This document shows, in pieces, positions 10,609 to 22,547 of a stretch of DNA of 64,000 nucleotides. A program made the position numbers and the translations under genes. Each line of letters opens with the position of its first letter. Position 1 is the stretch's first letter. This DNA is from Vitellaria paradoxa (Eukaryota; Streptophyta; Magnoliopsida; Ericales; Sapotaceae). The notes under the pieces were generated by a model. It was not told where the DNA came from, ran no database searches, and saw nothing but the letters and a program-made list of their open reading frames with translations. Location of the stretch: NCBI GenBank assembly GCA_019916065.1, contig CM034237.1:26470340-26534339 (forward strand), given 5' to 3'.

Positions 10609-11049
10609 TGAATATTAGAACACTAGGAGTTAAGAAATAAGACTCATACTTGTATTAATTGCTGTCATCTTGATTGTTTAGAATGATTAGTGTGGGCAAA
10701 ACAACAATGGATAATTGGGGTTTCCATTCCTCCTCTTATTCACAATAATGTCTTTCAATGGGATAGATAGAAGACTAGGGTTTTAAAATTAAGAGTGAAG
10801 TGGGGACCTAACTAATAAGTCATATTTATAGATTCTAATAGGGCTCTCCCATTATGGACTACTAGCTATCAGACTCAAGAGTCTATACTAAACTGTCCAA
10901 TTATATCTTGTTAATTAGGTGTGTATGAGTTTAACACTAAATTGGATCATGACGAATAAAACCTAAATAATTGTCTCATTATAACTATATTATATTTAGT
11001 CTTCCCCAAATAATTAATGGAACCCCAAATACTATTTAATATTCTAACA
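10609..11049 (-). mobile_element. Copia-type LTR (3' LTR), minus strand
   Basis: On the minus strand a polypurine tract AAGTGGGAGAA (plus strand 11050-11060) is followed by TGTTAGAATATTAA, a typical copia 3' LTR junction. The other end reads TCTAATATTCA, giving a 441-base LTR with TG/CA ends. A TATA-like TCTATAAATATGAC lies on the minus strand (plus strand about 10819-10835). The element's interior should lie to the right, but only the polypurine tract and a 178-bp tandem array are found there. No partner LTR or polyprotein was seen. Confidence 0.55.
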
Positions 11050-11090
11050 TTCTCCCACTTGGGTGACATTAATTACAAACTCAATTGATA

Positions 11091-11664
11091 GATTCACGCA
11101 CCATTTGTTCCTATAGGTCACTAATGGCTCCGAAATGATCTCCTTTAAGTTTGATAGGTATCAAAGCTCGTCTACTTAGTTTAGGCCATTAGAGGCTAAG
11201 TTTTGAGTTTTAAGTTCGAAGTTTCAAGTGAAACATACTTTCTAGGATTTCGGGTACCTTAGGTGTCGGATTCAAGCGCTGTTTGTTCTTGTAGGTCTCT
11301 AATGGCCCAGAGATCCTATCCCTCTATTTTAATAGGCATCGAAGCTCGTTTGCTTAGTTTGGACTGTTAGATGCTATGTTTTGATTTTTAAGTTCAAAGT
11401 TTCAAGTAAAATGTACTTTTTAGGATTTCAGGCACCCCAGGTGTTGGATTCACATGTTGTTCATTCTTATAGGTCACTAATGGCCTGGATATTGTGCCCC
11501 TCGAGTTTGACGAGTATCAAACCCTGTCTGCTTCGTTTAGGTTGTTAGAGGCTAAGTTTAGAGTTTTAAATTCAAAGTTTCAAGTGAAATGTTCTTTTTA
11601 CGATTCCGAGCACCCCAGGTGTCAGATTTATGCACCGTTTATTCTTGCATGTCACTAACTGCCC
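11091..11664. repeat. 178-bp tandem satellite-like array (about 3.2 units)
   Basis: Units begin at 11091, 11269, 11447 and 11625, each starting GATTYA and carrying TATAGGTCACTAATGGC-like sequence about 20 bases in. The spacing is exactly 178 bases each time. Later landmarks also recur in order: AGTTTGATAGGTATCAAA, TTAGAGGCTAAGTTT, AAGTTTCAAGTGAAA and CACCCCAGGTGT. The last unit is cut off after about 40 bases. Units differ at many positions, so the amplification is not recent. The array starts about 30 bases inside the polypurine tract of the adjacent LTR. Confidence 0.9.
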
Positions 11665-12058
11665 CAAATGAGAAAAATCAATATTCAACAATAGAGTTAT
11701 TTTATTAAAACTATAACAAACAAATTTATAGAACACTTAAAACTAACGCAATATATTGCCCCAAAGCAAAAACAAATCAAATTTAAAACTAACAATTACC
11801 AAAAAAAAAAATTTAAAACTAACAATTGTCACCAAATAGTTTTTACATTAACAATTAATTAGAAAAATAAAGAATACCAACAACACAAATTAGAAAAATA
11901 AACAAAAATAAAAAATCTGTAGGTCGTACTTAGTCAGCAAGTAGGGAGCAACAATGGTCAGTTTTGTGACAGTTTGGAGGGTCTAATCAAAACTTTAGGT
12001 TTGAGGACAAAAACTAGAGTTGGTGTGAGAGGAGAAAATTCGAAACATATATATATAC

Positions 12059-12100
<42 letters not shown>

Positions 12101-12360
12101 CTTACAGAGCACTTCAGCAAGTCATTGGCAGCGGCGGTGTCACTGGTGGTGGTCAGGTGGCTTTGGCGTAGGCTCCAGCCATGAACTCTGCAACGATGGG
12201 AACTGGGACGTGCGCAGGAGTGAAAAAATGAAATAAGATGGAGAGAGCAAATGAAATAAAAAAAAAGACGGTTCTGTTGATTTTTAATTGAACTTTTAGC
12301 GTTTGCTCAAGGAATGGTTGCTAATACATCTTTTTAGTGGCCGCTTGAGTTTTTCCAGTG
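11665..12360. other. Non-coding stretch with GA microsatellite
   Basis: A (GA)n tract occupies 12059-12100. Flanking sequence has a GC-richer patch (12110-12220) without a recognisable protein. The ORF at 11974-12171 is repeat-driven. Confidence 0.5.
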
Positions 12361-13300
12361 CCAAAAGTGAGTTCTCCAGTTGTGATTTAAAATTTTTCCA
12401 ACTTCTAGTAGAACTTGTGATGTAACAGTTCGATCAATTTTTACAAAGATATTTTAGTTATCTGTTATATGATTGATACACTCACTATCCAAAAACGATA
12501 AATTGTTGGTTGCATTCTTGCATTTCTTGCATTGAAGTAGCAATTTTTCATATTATGACTTGACTTGTGACAAATACAACAAAAGTTGGCATTACCTTGC
12601 TTTTGCTGAGATTTATCTCTTCCGCCTTTTGAAATCTTAGGTCTCTAGTTGCCTTTGCCTTTATCTCGGAATGAGCCTCTCTATTTCTTTTGCTCTGGTC
12701 TTCGATTAGGCACTTGAAGTTTTGATTGGAATGTTTGACCAATAGAAGACGATGATGAATGAGTGATCCTTTATCATGAGCTTGTAGTGAGCTCATGAGT
12801 CCTTTGTATTGGATAGGTTGACAAATCTTGGATCCCTTAATGGTAGTTACTACAAAATCAAACTTTGGAGGAAGACTTTGGAGTACCTTTTAGATGATTT
12901 TAACATCCTAGATGGATCTCCAAAGCTTTGATTTGGTTGACAATCTCTGAACTTTGAAAAGAAAATCTTAAATGGTTTCTATGTTCTTCACTTGAAGGTT
13001 GTCGAATTCTCTCCAAAGAGATTGAAGCTTAATGGAAATGGATTTTTTTAATTCCTTGAAACTCATTCTTGTGAATATCCAAGGCATATTTGGGTTTACT
13101 TGCACCAAATCTACAAGAGTGATTGTTTTACCTACTCTTTGTTGAATGAGGTGAAGCACATTAGCATCTCATTTGAGAAAGCCCTTTGTATGCCTTTATT
13201 TATGCTTCAGTCCATTGAGGTTCGATACTGCTACTGGAGGATCATCATAGCAGCTTTCCATAATTTTCTTAAAAGTCTTTGGAAATGAAAATAATTTCAT
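12361..13300 (-). pseudogene. Ty1/copia gag and protease remnant
   Basis: Read on the minus strand, a UBN2-type Gag segment at about 12968-13159 carries LQSLWREFDNLQVKNIETI, the plant copia LRREFE-LxMKxxES block. A perfect zinc knuckle CX2CX4HX4C (CCICHKSSHNMKNC) is encoded by 12540-12581. Downstream, LDSECINHIT (12454-12495) matches the copia protease motif DSGCTNHMT, with the catalytic DSG changed to DSE. Stops and frameshifts lie between these pieces. The reading stops abruptly at 12361, so integrase and RT are missing. It belongs with the primer-binding site at 14122 and the LTR at 14138-14585. Confidence 0.8.
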
Positions 13301-14121
13301 CTGACTGCTCTAGTAGTCATTGTGAGTGCTTTCAAAGATTAGAACCTGATTGGCGGAATAAATAAATACAATTTGGCCTAAGGTGGAAGCCATTTGGTTT
13401 GGTTCTAGTTGATTGAATGAGGTTTTATGACTCGAAAGTGATATTTTACTATTTTGAGGTCACAATTGGATCTAGACTATAAAAAAACCACAGGAAAGGC
13501 TTGACCGAAATTTTTGGAGACATTAGAGGCCTTTTTGTAATTACAGGGAGTTAAAATGAATGGTTTTAAAAATCATAAGCTCAATGAAAATTTTGAAGCT
13601 TACAGAAGGAATATTTTAAGAATATTTCTATTTAACACTTGGCAACGTGGGATTGGATGACTCAGTTCCATTGGCTTGGCTTGGTGATGTTGCTCGGCTT
13701 AATTAGATTGGCTCTACTATGGTTCAAATTGACTGAGTGATGTAGTAGAAGTTGATGTGGTGTTGTAATGACACTTATAGTGCTGGTGTGGCATCCATGT
13801 GGATGCAAAAGTGGTTTTTATAACACTTGTGCAAGTGGTTACACTATGTCATATATATATTTGTTTATTGGGAGAAGTGGCCAAATCTTCTTCTCTAGTG
13901 ATGATAACTACCGCAATCGGGATCTCTGCAGATAACTTCAGATATTTCATACAGACTCTTCCAAGCTATGTTTTAGCTCCAGTTTAAAACCGCCGTGATC
14001 AGCTCAATAAGAACTACCTCCCAGTGTGCTCAAAATCTTGATTCTTGAGTTTTGATTTTTGAGCAAAGAGCAGAATTTTGCTCTATGCTTGCTGGTTTTA
14101 TTAAAATTGGACTTAATTATA
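13301..14121 (-). other. Leader and N-terminal gag region of the same copia element
   Basis: This region lies between the recognisable gag and the primer-binding site. I see no conserved motif; short ORFs on either strand look incidental. Copia leaders are usually shorter, so it may contain an unrecognised insertion. Confidence 0.4.
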
Positions 14122-14133
14122 GCTCTGATACCA
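14122..14133 (-). other. Primer-binding site (initiator tRNA-Met)
   Basis: The reverse complement reads TGGTATCAGAGC, complementary to the 3' end of plant initiator tRNA-Met and the standard primer site of plant copia elements. It sits four bases from the LTR end, fixing element orientation as minus. Confidence 0.85.
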
Positions 14134-14137
14134 AAAT

Positions 14138-14585
14138 TGTTAGATAGTGAATCAAACTAAATACTCACTCAGATTTTTTGATTGATTGATAATTTTATGT
14201 TATAAGAATTTTACAATTTTTTGATTGATTGATAATCTTATACTGCAAGATTTTTACAAAGCTCTCTTTTTTCTCTAACTTTGAGTTCTCTCCTAACTAC
14301 TGCACACACAACACTTAACACTTCATCTTTATTTAGAGCTAATAAGAGTTTTAAAAACTAACAAACAAAGATTAGTTCGGTGCATTTAATGGAATTGCTT
14401 GAAGGTTAACTTTGGTGGCTGTGGTGCGGCTTTATCAATTGCTTTGTGGCAGTACGAGTTGGCTGCTGTAGTTCCCTGTTTATTAACAATGGAGGCTTGC
14501 TCCTTTTTGTTGCTTGTGCTATCAACTTGGGTGGTAATTAGTTCAACACTAACAAGGAATTGTAACATCATTATAGGTTGTAACA
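14138..14585 (-). mobile_element. 5' LTR of the minus-strand copia element
   Basis: A 448-base block has TGTTA...TAACA inverted ends directly beside the primer-binding site. On the minus strand CTCTAAATAAAG is a TATA-like promoter, followed by a purine-rich start region. The presumed flanking duplication on the outer side is TAAGC. The matching 3' LTR was not found, consistent with loss of the 3' half of the element at 12361. Just outside, the 18-mer GCTAATAGAATATTAATT is tandemly duplicated (14589-14624). Confidence 0.7.
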
Positions 14586-15547
14586 TAAGCTAATAGAATA
14601 TTAATTGCTAATAGAATATTAATTTCATTGCTGTTAGCATATGACTTCTATCAATGGTAAAAAAATTTGTTCATATAAGTTTGATATATACTAATGAAAA
14701 TTTTAATTCCATTGGTATATAATATTGCACATTGATAAATATTATTATATTATTCAAGTTAAGAAAAATTCACTTGCATTTTGAGTCTTATTATCAAATA
14801 TCGCTAATATCTATATAATAAAATATAACTCAATTCAAAAATATCCCTTTCACAAACTATGACCGATGGTTAAGATTGAATTTTAATTTTCAATGAATGG
14901 CTCAGATTTATACACATCAAACCTTCTGTCACAAGCTCCCGCCCATTTGCACCACTCAATTTGTATTTGAATAGTACCGCTTGAACCTTCTTCCTCACTT
15001 TCTCTTTTTGTTTCAACCCAACGCCTCATCTCTCTTTTTTTTCTCGCATTTGGTAAAATCCCTTCTTTTCAATTGAATGCCGTTTTTGTCAATTTATAGG
15101 ATTTTGGTTTCAATCTCTCACGTTGAGTCTGTCTTTTTCTCTAACTTATGGGTTTTTTTTTCTTCAACAGGCCATCTCATTTTCTCTCTCAACAAAACTA
15201 ATTGGTTTCCTTCAACAAAGAATAAGAAGGAAAAGAAACCCACTTCAGGTAACTATTTATAAGGAAGGCATGCTTCTTTTATTCGGAGAAAAGAGGCATG
15301 CTTCCTTATTCGGAGACTCTCTCTCTATGTTATACTTCATTTTCCCATTTTTCTAATTTTTAACAACTCTTCTCTCTATCTCTCACTCTCCCTCAAGAGT
15401 GTTGTAGGGTTTTAATCTCTCTCTCTTTCTCTTTCTTTCTCTGTACCTGCATGCAAGATAAGCTCAAAGAAGATAACCCACAATACTCTTCCTCCACTTT
15501 GAATCCCTCAGAAAGCTCAAAAAGCCCTAGCTTCTCTCGATTCTACT

Positions 15548-15660
15548 TTTGAATCCTGTGTTTGCAGAACCGGAAGTCTGTGGGGGAAGCATGCCTCTAT
15601 TCTCGCACTAGAAGTTATCGAATTGTTTCAGGCAACTGAGTGCACTCTAGTGAAGTAGGT
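15548..15660 (+). other. Exon-like segment, possible captured gene fragment
   Basis: A GC-richer stretch than its surroundings, preceded by a pyrimidine-rich UTR-like leader and a TTTGCAG acceptor-like site and followed by GTAGGTAAAG, a donor-like site. One frame reads GKHASILALEVIELFQATEC before a stop. I recognise no family. It may be a fragment of a host gene carried by the Helitron, or chance. Confidence 0.25.
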
Positions 15661-16369
15661 AAAGCTGCTTTTTGTACAATCTAGTTTTATTGTTTGGTCT
15701 GATATTTCAATTTGTGAATTCAATTGGGCAATATTTTATTTCTGTTCTCTGTTAGGGTTTCCTTTTTAATTTTGGAAAAAGAAAAACAGTGTGGGTATGA
15801 GATTGTTGTTGCTCATTTGATGCATGTATGGTGTAGTTGGGAGAGGAAGGGGAAAAACAAATTTTTCTTTGTATTGTAAAATTTAGTCAATTTTTTTTTT
15901 ATATTTTCTTAAAGTTATTCATTGACCTGCAAGTTAATTTATTGGTTTGGCCATTGTTTAAAATTATTCAAAAGTATTCAAAAGTTTAGCCATTGTTTAA
16001 ACTCGAGTTTTGTCATGCATTTAAAAGGTGTTTGCGTTTGGTTAATTTTTTTTTTCTTCTTATAATTGCTTTTAGTAATTCTCTGCATCTGTTTGCCAAA
16101 ATGAATAATTTTTTGGGTTATTTTTATTATTTTGATAGCCACTTTTATAGTTTGTTTCTGGTTAATTTTGCTTGAATAACTGTTAACCATGATCAAATTT
16201 ACTAGCAACTGTCTGTGCCTGAAGGCAGAGAAATATAATTTGGTATGTAAATAACTTAAATTAAAATTTTTTAAGGCAAACCTACATAAAAAAGTGTAAA
16301 AATCATTAAGGTATAAAATTTTATTATGTATTACAAATATTATCGTATTTTAAAATGTTGATTTAAAAT

Positions 16370-16662
16370 TTTTTTATATAAAAGTATTTAAAAAAATATG
16401 GAAAGAGTGAGAGAAAAAAAACATAATATTAGGCATTGAGCAAATTTATTAATTGAAAAAATCTCAAATTCTAAATTTTAATCTTCCTTATTATAATAGA
16501 TGACAGAAAGAGCATAAAAGTGTATGTATTTAAAATTTAAGTTTTAAGCACGTTAACATTGAAATTTTAATTTAAATGTTTATTTTTTTACAAATATTAT
16601 CAATTTTCTAAAATTAGTCTAAAATCTTTTATATAAAAAGTATTCAAAAAATAGGGTAAGAG
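16370..16662. repeat. Left part of an interrupted imperfect tandem repeat
   Basis: The phrase AAAGTATTCAAAAAAATATG, then a GAGTGAGAGAAA stretch and AAATCTTAAATTCAAAATTT, recurs here and at 19346-19720. The pattern runs directly across the LTR inserted at 16663-19345, supporting that element's boundaries. Confidence 0.7.
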
Positions 16663-19345
16663 TGTCATGCGCCGAGTCTTGCGACCTAAGAGGTGAGTGA
16701 TAAACAAACATAACATGCACTAATATAACCATCCCATAATCAGAGTAATACAATAACCTCTAAGTGAGCCTAAGACATAAGGTAAGATAGTATGAGTTTA
16801 ACCTTGACAAATGCCAGGTCACTTACCCATACACTCTTCCTAATTAATGCAAATCTTAGGCCTTAAGGAGTTTACAACCATATCGAATCAGTCTAGAAAT
16901 GTACAATATTACAATTTTAAATAAAACTTGTACTAAGAGACCAAAAGCCTTGCTAAGTTTAGTAAGGCTCATGTAATGCACTTCTAGTCCAACCCCATTA
17001 GCCCACCTGGTTATTATCACCTTTTCCTTTATCAAAATCTGTAGGTTCGTGAGCACGGGTCCACTTGTGCCCACGATGCCTCAAACAAACATATACAATA
17101 CGTAATCCAAACATACATGCTATTTATGGTTTAGGTAGCTACTTCAACTATATTTAGTGTTATAACAATTCACCAAGATCACAACATAACCAATTTGGAA
17201 TATAACATATTATCACACAACAACATCATAGTCAGAATTCAATTCCAAATAAAACTCAACTTTTGAAATCTCACTAATTAAATTCAAATCACATTCCATT
17301 TTCACTTTATTAGTTAATCACCAATCAACCACATAACCATATCCCCGTTATCACTTTTCATCAATCCATCACATAAACATATCCACATTATCACTTTTCA
17401 TCAATCCATCACATAACCATAGTCACACAAGTTATCGGGGGTTGGGTGCATCCATAATATCATCTTTTATGGGCCAATACCCAACGGAAATGATAAACCG
17501 AAGTCCATCATTTAGGATCACAGTCCAGGGTCACGGGTAACCCATATACACACAATGTTGTGGGCTACTAACCCACTAGAATTGACACCAAACCCTGTGC
17601 AAGTTCTGGGTCTTTCAACCCGAGGGTAATCTCAAAACCCTTCCTATTTTTCGCACCCCATCACGGCCCCCGGCACATCATCAATCATATTCCAATTCTT
17701 TCAAACATATATTCACATTCATCATCATATACTTTCCTACAACACATATCCACATTTCGGTTCATCCCAAGATTCATCACATATCAACTTTGATCAAACA
17801 TCATTAAACATTAAACATTCATCAACATTATGAATATGATTCTCTTGTTCAAATCATCATTTAATTCATTCAATCCCATACTTACATTCATCAACATTTT
17901 GTTTTTAATGACACACATTCACTATTCCAGTCGATCAAGGTTCTTATCACATGGTAACCTTCTAATTCATTTTATTCAAAGTGACATTTATTCAATACAA
18001 GTTAAATTCCATTAGTTTAAGATAACCAACTCTTAATAACTTTTTAGAACACATTACCCTTTCTCAATCCATGCAATTAATCAAATAAAGTTTCATGCAA
18101 AAACATGTTACTGAATCCTTTCATAAACCTAAGGTAGAAGGACAAAATGTACAAAATCAGGAAATAGACCTAGGCTTGGTGGGTGCCCAATCTGGCACTC
18201 AGTCGTGCACCTAAGGGCTTGTGCGCCTAAGGAGGCCGGGCACCCATGTCTTGTGCGCCCAAGGTGCTGGGCGCCCAACTATTTCTCACCTCGTGCGCCC
18301 ACAGCTTGGTCCTAGTTATATGTTTCATGATCTATTTTTTGGGTTCTTGGTTCCTCACACTTGGGACCTCAAATTGATCAAATTTAAGTTAGAATACTTA
18401 AAATTTCAAGTTTCTAACATCACCACAAGTCTCTTAGGCATCAAAAGTAATCAACAATTTTAGTTTTCATCAACTATTGGCCAAAGTATGAATCAAAACA
18501 TCAACTTCACTCTTTCAACCTATACATACGTATATATATGTATATAACTTCTATTCTCTTCTATAGATGAAGACAACACTTGAAAAAGGTTTTCTAAAGG
18601 TGTTCTACTCCTTGTTATACATCACATATGTAAGAAAGAAGCATTAAATCCCTACCTTAAGTTGAAAGAAGATGGATCAACAAGGAGATGTTTTCCGGTT
18701 CCAAGCTTCCAAACTTTGATGAGTTCTATCTCTTGATACCTTGATCCAAACTACAAATGAATCACATAGAAGGGTTCCTCGAGGGTCTAATTACACTTTT
18801 ACAAGGTTAATTTGATTTCTACTTAGGCTAGAAGAACTTACTCTCAAGGATTCCTCCCGATTCCTCTTCTCATTCTTCCTTGCTCTTCTTTGCTTCTCAC
18901 CCAGTTCCTTTTTCTCCAAACAATTTCTCTCTCTCTCTCTCTTGCATCATCTCACACATATATATATATATTTAGGCCAATATTTTATTCTCCAACAGTA
19001 AATTTCAGATCGCCCCTACTCCCCTTAGCTAGTTATAGACTTATAGGTGTGAGGGGTCGGATGCACCATTCAGAGCAACCATACTTGTCAAGTCTGCTGT
19101 ACCTTGGGTGCCCAAACCCTTCTCAGGTGTGTGCCCAAGGTCTTGGGTGCCCATGCTCCAAGCACCCAAGGTGTCCTCCTCCTGCACTTCGCTAAAATGC
19201 CAACTATGAGGTATTTGGCTTACCTCTTTAAAGTTCTCAACCCTAAAGTACCATTAATGACCCATACTACTAAATTAACATACATTACTTCTAAAATACA
19301 TTAAAAACCTTATACTTATGTTAATACAAAGTCTGGGGTATTACA
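16663..19345 (-). mobile_element. Solo LTR, 2.7 kb, Tekay/Del-like, nested in the Helitron
   Basis: The minus strand starts TGTAATACCCCAGAC and ends GGCGCATGACA. Flanking five-mers AAGAG (16658-16662) and AAGAC (19346-19350) match at four of five, and a host repeat reads through the site once the LTR is removed. A minus-strand TATA-like AAATATATATATATAT lies near 18960-18975. No primer site, polypurine tract or protein genes are present. Shared phrases with 54193-57007, such as CCTGYGCAAGTT and CTTTCAACCC in the same order, show both belong to one LTR group. Proline/glycine-rich ORFs near 18221-18463 and 18890-19195 arise from GC-richer repeats such as GTGCGCC and GGTGCCC. Confidence 0.75.
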
Positions 19346-19990
19346 AAGACTAAGAGAAAAAGAATAATCCTAACTATTTAGCAAATATAACAGTTGAAAA
19401 AATCTTAAATTCAAAATTTTAAACTTCCTAATTTTAAAATAGTAATTTAAATCTTTTATATAATAAAGTATTCAAAAAAATATGAGAAGGGTGAGAGAAA
19501 CAAAATATCTTGACTATTGAGCAAATACAACAGTTAAAAAAATCTTAAATTCAAAATTTTAAAGTTTCTCATTATATAAATAGCACAGAGTGTAAAAACA
19601 TATGTATTTAAAATTTCTAATATGGAAAGAGTGAAAGAAAAAAAAATAATCCTAGCTATTGAACAAATACAACAGTTGAAAAAATTTTAAACTTCCTTAT
19701 TATTATAAGTTTTAAACACATTAAAATTGATATTTTGATTTAAATATTTATTTTTAATAAAAATTAAAGTTTAGTTTAAATATTTATTTTTTATATTTAA
19801 ATAGTTGGGGTAACTAAATTTTTATTTAAAAAATATATTTAAATAATTACCTGTTGAATGTCACACCAGCCATCTTTCCTTATAATATCGATATAGATAA
19901 TAAGCACATTAAAATTATTTTAATTTAAATATTTATTTTTAATAACAATTAAAGTTTAATTTAAATATTTATTTCTTATATTTAAATAGT
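19346..19990. repeat. Right part of the interrupted tandem repeat
   Basis: Units recur at about 19356, 19465 and 19620, each with the GAGAGAAA tract, a CTATTGARCAAATACAACAG phrase and AAATTCAAAATTTTAAA. A second motif, AATTTAAATATTTATTTTT, is repeated from 19730 to 19985. The DNA is strongly AT-rich and without coding potential. Confidence 0.7.
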
Positions 19991-20029
19991 TACGGTAACA
20001 TTTAAAAATGCGTTTTCTATATCTTTATT

Positions 20030-21185
20030 GATTAGACATTTTTTTATTGTCAGAATCTATATTCTTAATTTTATGGTTTTGAGAATCTAACTTCATTTAT
20101 TTTCACAATCTATATCTTTTTTTTTTTTCACAATCAATCTATTATGTAATTGTGCCTTATATTGAGAATGTTATGCAGTTTAATTTCACATGATTTCACA
20201 TACATCAAACACGAATGAAACAATTGAAAATCATCATTTTTGGGGCATCTTGCTATTTCTAGTTTGAGGGTGATCTAGATTGTTTGGATTTGTTCTACAA
20301 GTCATTAGAATAATTTCATTTGGATGTTTAATTTGCAAAAGATTCTTTAGGATTTTAGAGTACCCTGGTTTTGAAGAACTTTTTGGGGGGGGGGTTTACT
20401 ATGAGAGTAGCCCAAAAAAATAAGGAAAGGTGGTAAAGAAAAAATAATATAGGAAACTATAGGGAAAAATAATTTAGGAAACTATAGGAAACTAAAATGC
20501 ACAAAATTATGTTTTTGGTTTTCAAAATCTTTTTTTTTTTTTTGGTTTCAAAATTTATATCCATGATTTTGTTTGGTTGTCAGAATCTTTTTTTTTTTTT
20601 TTTTTGGGTTAACAATTCTAAGCTATATCCCTCATTTTTTTCTCGAGTTTATATCCTGATTTTTTAGTTAGCTGTTTTGAGAATGTTTTTTTGTTTTCAG
20701 AATCTATAATCTAATCCGAATTTTCTTTGTAGGAGTGGTTTTGATTTCTTAGCTAACTGTTTTTTCATATTGGTTTTCAAAACTTATAATCCTGTTTTTT
20801 GGTGAACTATTCTATGTAGGAGTAGTTTTAGAACCTATATCCTTATTTATTTGGTACGAAATATAATTTATATCCTATTTTTTGGGTAAAACGAAAATTT
20901 TGGTTTTATGAAGAAAAATTTTAAAATTCATTTTTTGTTGTTAGAATCTATGTCCTTTAAAATGTTTTCGTTTTAAGAATCTATATCTGTGATTTTTTGG
21001 TTTTTAGAATCTATATCTTTTTTTTAAGAAGAAAACAAATTTTAATTTTTAGAATATATATATCCTTGATTTTGAAAACCAAAAAATTCAGGGATATAAA
21101 TTCTTAAACCTAAAAATCATATATATATATAGATATATTTTAAAAACTAAAAAAATAGTCTAAAACAAAAAATTCATAGATTTTG
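20030..21185. repeat. Degenerate minisatellite (AGAATCTATATCC motif)
   Basis: GGTTTTYAGAATCTATATCC and variants recur more than a dozen times with 30-60 base spacing and T-rich linkers. Near 21070-21110 the motif turns over into its complement (CAGGGATATAAATTCTTA), giving an inverted arrangement. Long T tracts suggest expansion by slippage. Confidence 0.7.
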
Positions 21186-22547
21186 GAAAGAAAATCAGGC
21201 ATATAAATAAAATTTGAAACAAATTGAGAAAAGGGCAGTTCTTTTTTTTAAGTTAGTATCCCTTTGTGTTCCAAGTTAGTGTCATTCTTCATTTTTCCAG
21301 ATTAGTGTCCCTTTGTTGTTCCATGTTCAATACTTAATGGCTAAGTGTGGTAGAATTACTTTTGTAACTGTATCATTATTGTTTGTTTTTGTGTTTTCCA
21401 TCCACAGAGCACTTCACCAGAACAATTTACATAGTGTTATTCCTAATAAAATTACCAATTTTGCGTTCTCTTTCCTTTTTTTTCCTTTGAAATTTATTCT
21501 ATTTTTGTTTTTCAATTAAAGCTACGTTTTTTGTGGTTGTGATCTTTGTTTTAGGCATTGTATTGTTGAAATTTAAAAGCACTTTTAATGATGCCAAGAA
21601 CTTTTTTCTTTTTTTGGTAAGTAATGATACCAAGAACTTGCTTAGTAACTAGAATGATTCTAATGAATCTCTATTTAAGTGGACTAGGGTCACTTGCCAT
21701 CCCCCTTGACCAAGAGTTCTCTCCGTCTCAATTTTTTCATTTTCCTCTTTCTTTTCTGGCTGATTGTTTCTGGGTTTAACATATGTTTTAATTGTGTTAT
21801 GCAGAAATTTACCTTATATAAAACTCAGAGGGTTTATGAGCAGAGCAAGGGCATATAGTTTCTGGTAAGAAAGAAACAGTGCAACAAAAAATCAAAGATG
21901 TTCGCGTTAATGTTTGCCTGGAAACCAAACAAAGAGGTGGCTCTGAAACAGTAAAAGACCCACATCGCCATGTTCAGTTTTTGGGTCGTTATGTTCAAGT
22001 CAGCTCTTACATTCTCCACTTTTTCTTTGATCATAAAGAAGAACTCAGACTTGATTTATGATCTTTCCTCCCATTACCATCCATTTGGTTGGTAGATTGC
22101 CACTGTTGGGGAGGAATATGCTGGGACAAAGATATCAATAGCTATTTGTTCTTTTTTTCAATTTGCTAAATTTTAGCTATTCGTCAATTTTTTTGTTATC
22201 CTCTTTCTTTTTTTGCTGACTGTTTCTAGGTTTTGACTTATTAGATTGAACCCAAACAAAGAATCTTGCATTTAGTCAGCTTCCCATTCCTTTCCTATTT
22301 CAATGCAACTCCCCATGTTGTGTGTTCATTGTTTTGATTAGAAAGTTAATGACAATGAAGCAAAATGGAAAGGTGCAGATTTTGAAGGACCATGATTTTT
22401 TATTTTAGTTTATGTTTAGTAATTTTGTTTTAGTTGATTAAGTTAAAAGGTTAGTTTAGTTTATTTATTTGCTTTTTTGCTGCTCCATTGAACTGAATTG
22501 CTTGATAATTTTTTATTTTAATTTTGGTCATACAGGTTTATTTATTT
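21186..22547 (+). other. Non-repetitive stretch with exon-like patch
   Basis: The segment 21850-21990 is GC-richer and keeps an open frame (reading VNVCLETKQRGGSETVKDP) between intron-like T-rich DNA; the preceding TTATGCAG could be a splice acceptor. I recognise no family. It could be a second captured exon. Confidence 0.25.

Larger units (their letters stand above)
8007..12360. mobile_element. Possible decayed CACTA element (both ends degenerate)
   Basis: The left end CATTATTAGAAAAGG, followed by TTGCTAAAG and AGCTAAAGG motifs, looks like a mutated CACTACTAGAAAAGG terminus with subterminal repeats. The right end (AGTGGCCGC then TTTTTCCAGTG, stopping at 12360) could be the matching terminus. 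Flanking triplets CCT and CCA match at two of three bases. The copia remnant begins directly at 12361, as expected if something inserted there. No transposase was found, and the interior holds unrelated repeats and an LTR. This is inference only. Confidence 0.3.

Noticed and set aside
18221..19304. Proline/glycine-rich ORFs of 66-101 aa
   Set aside because: They lie inside a solo LTR with repeated GGTGCCC/GTGCGCC phrases and match no protein family.
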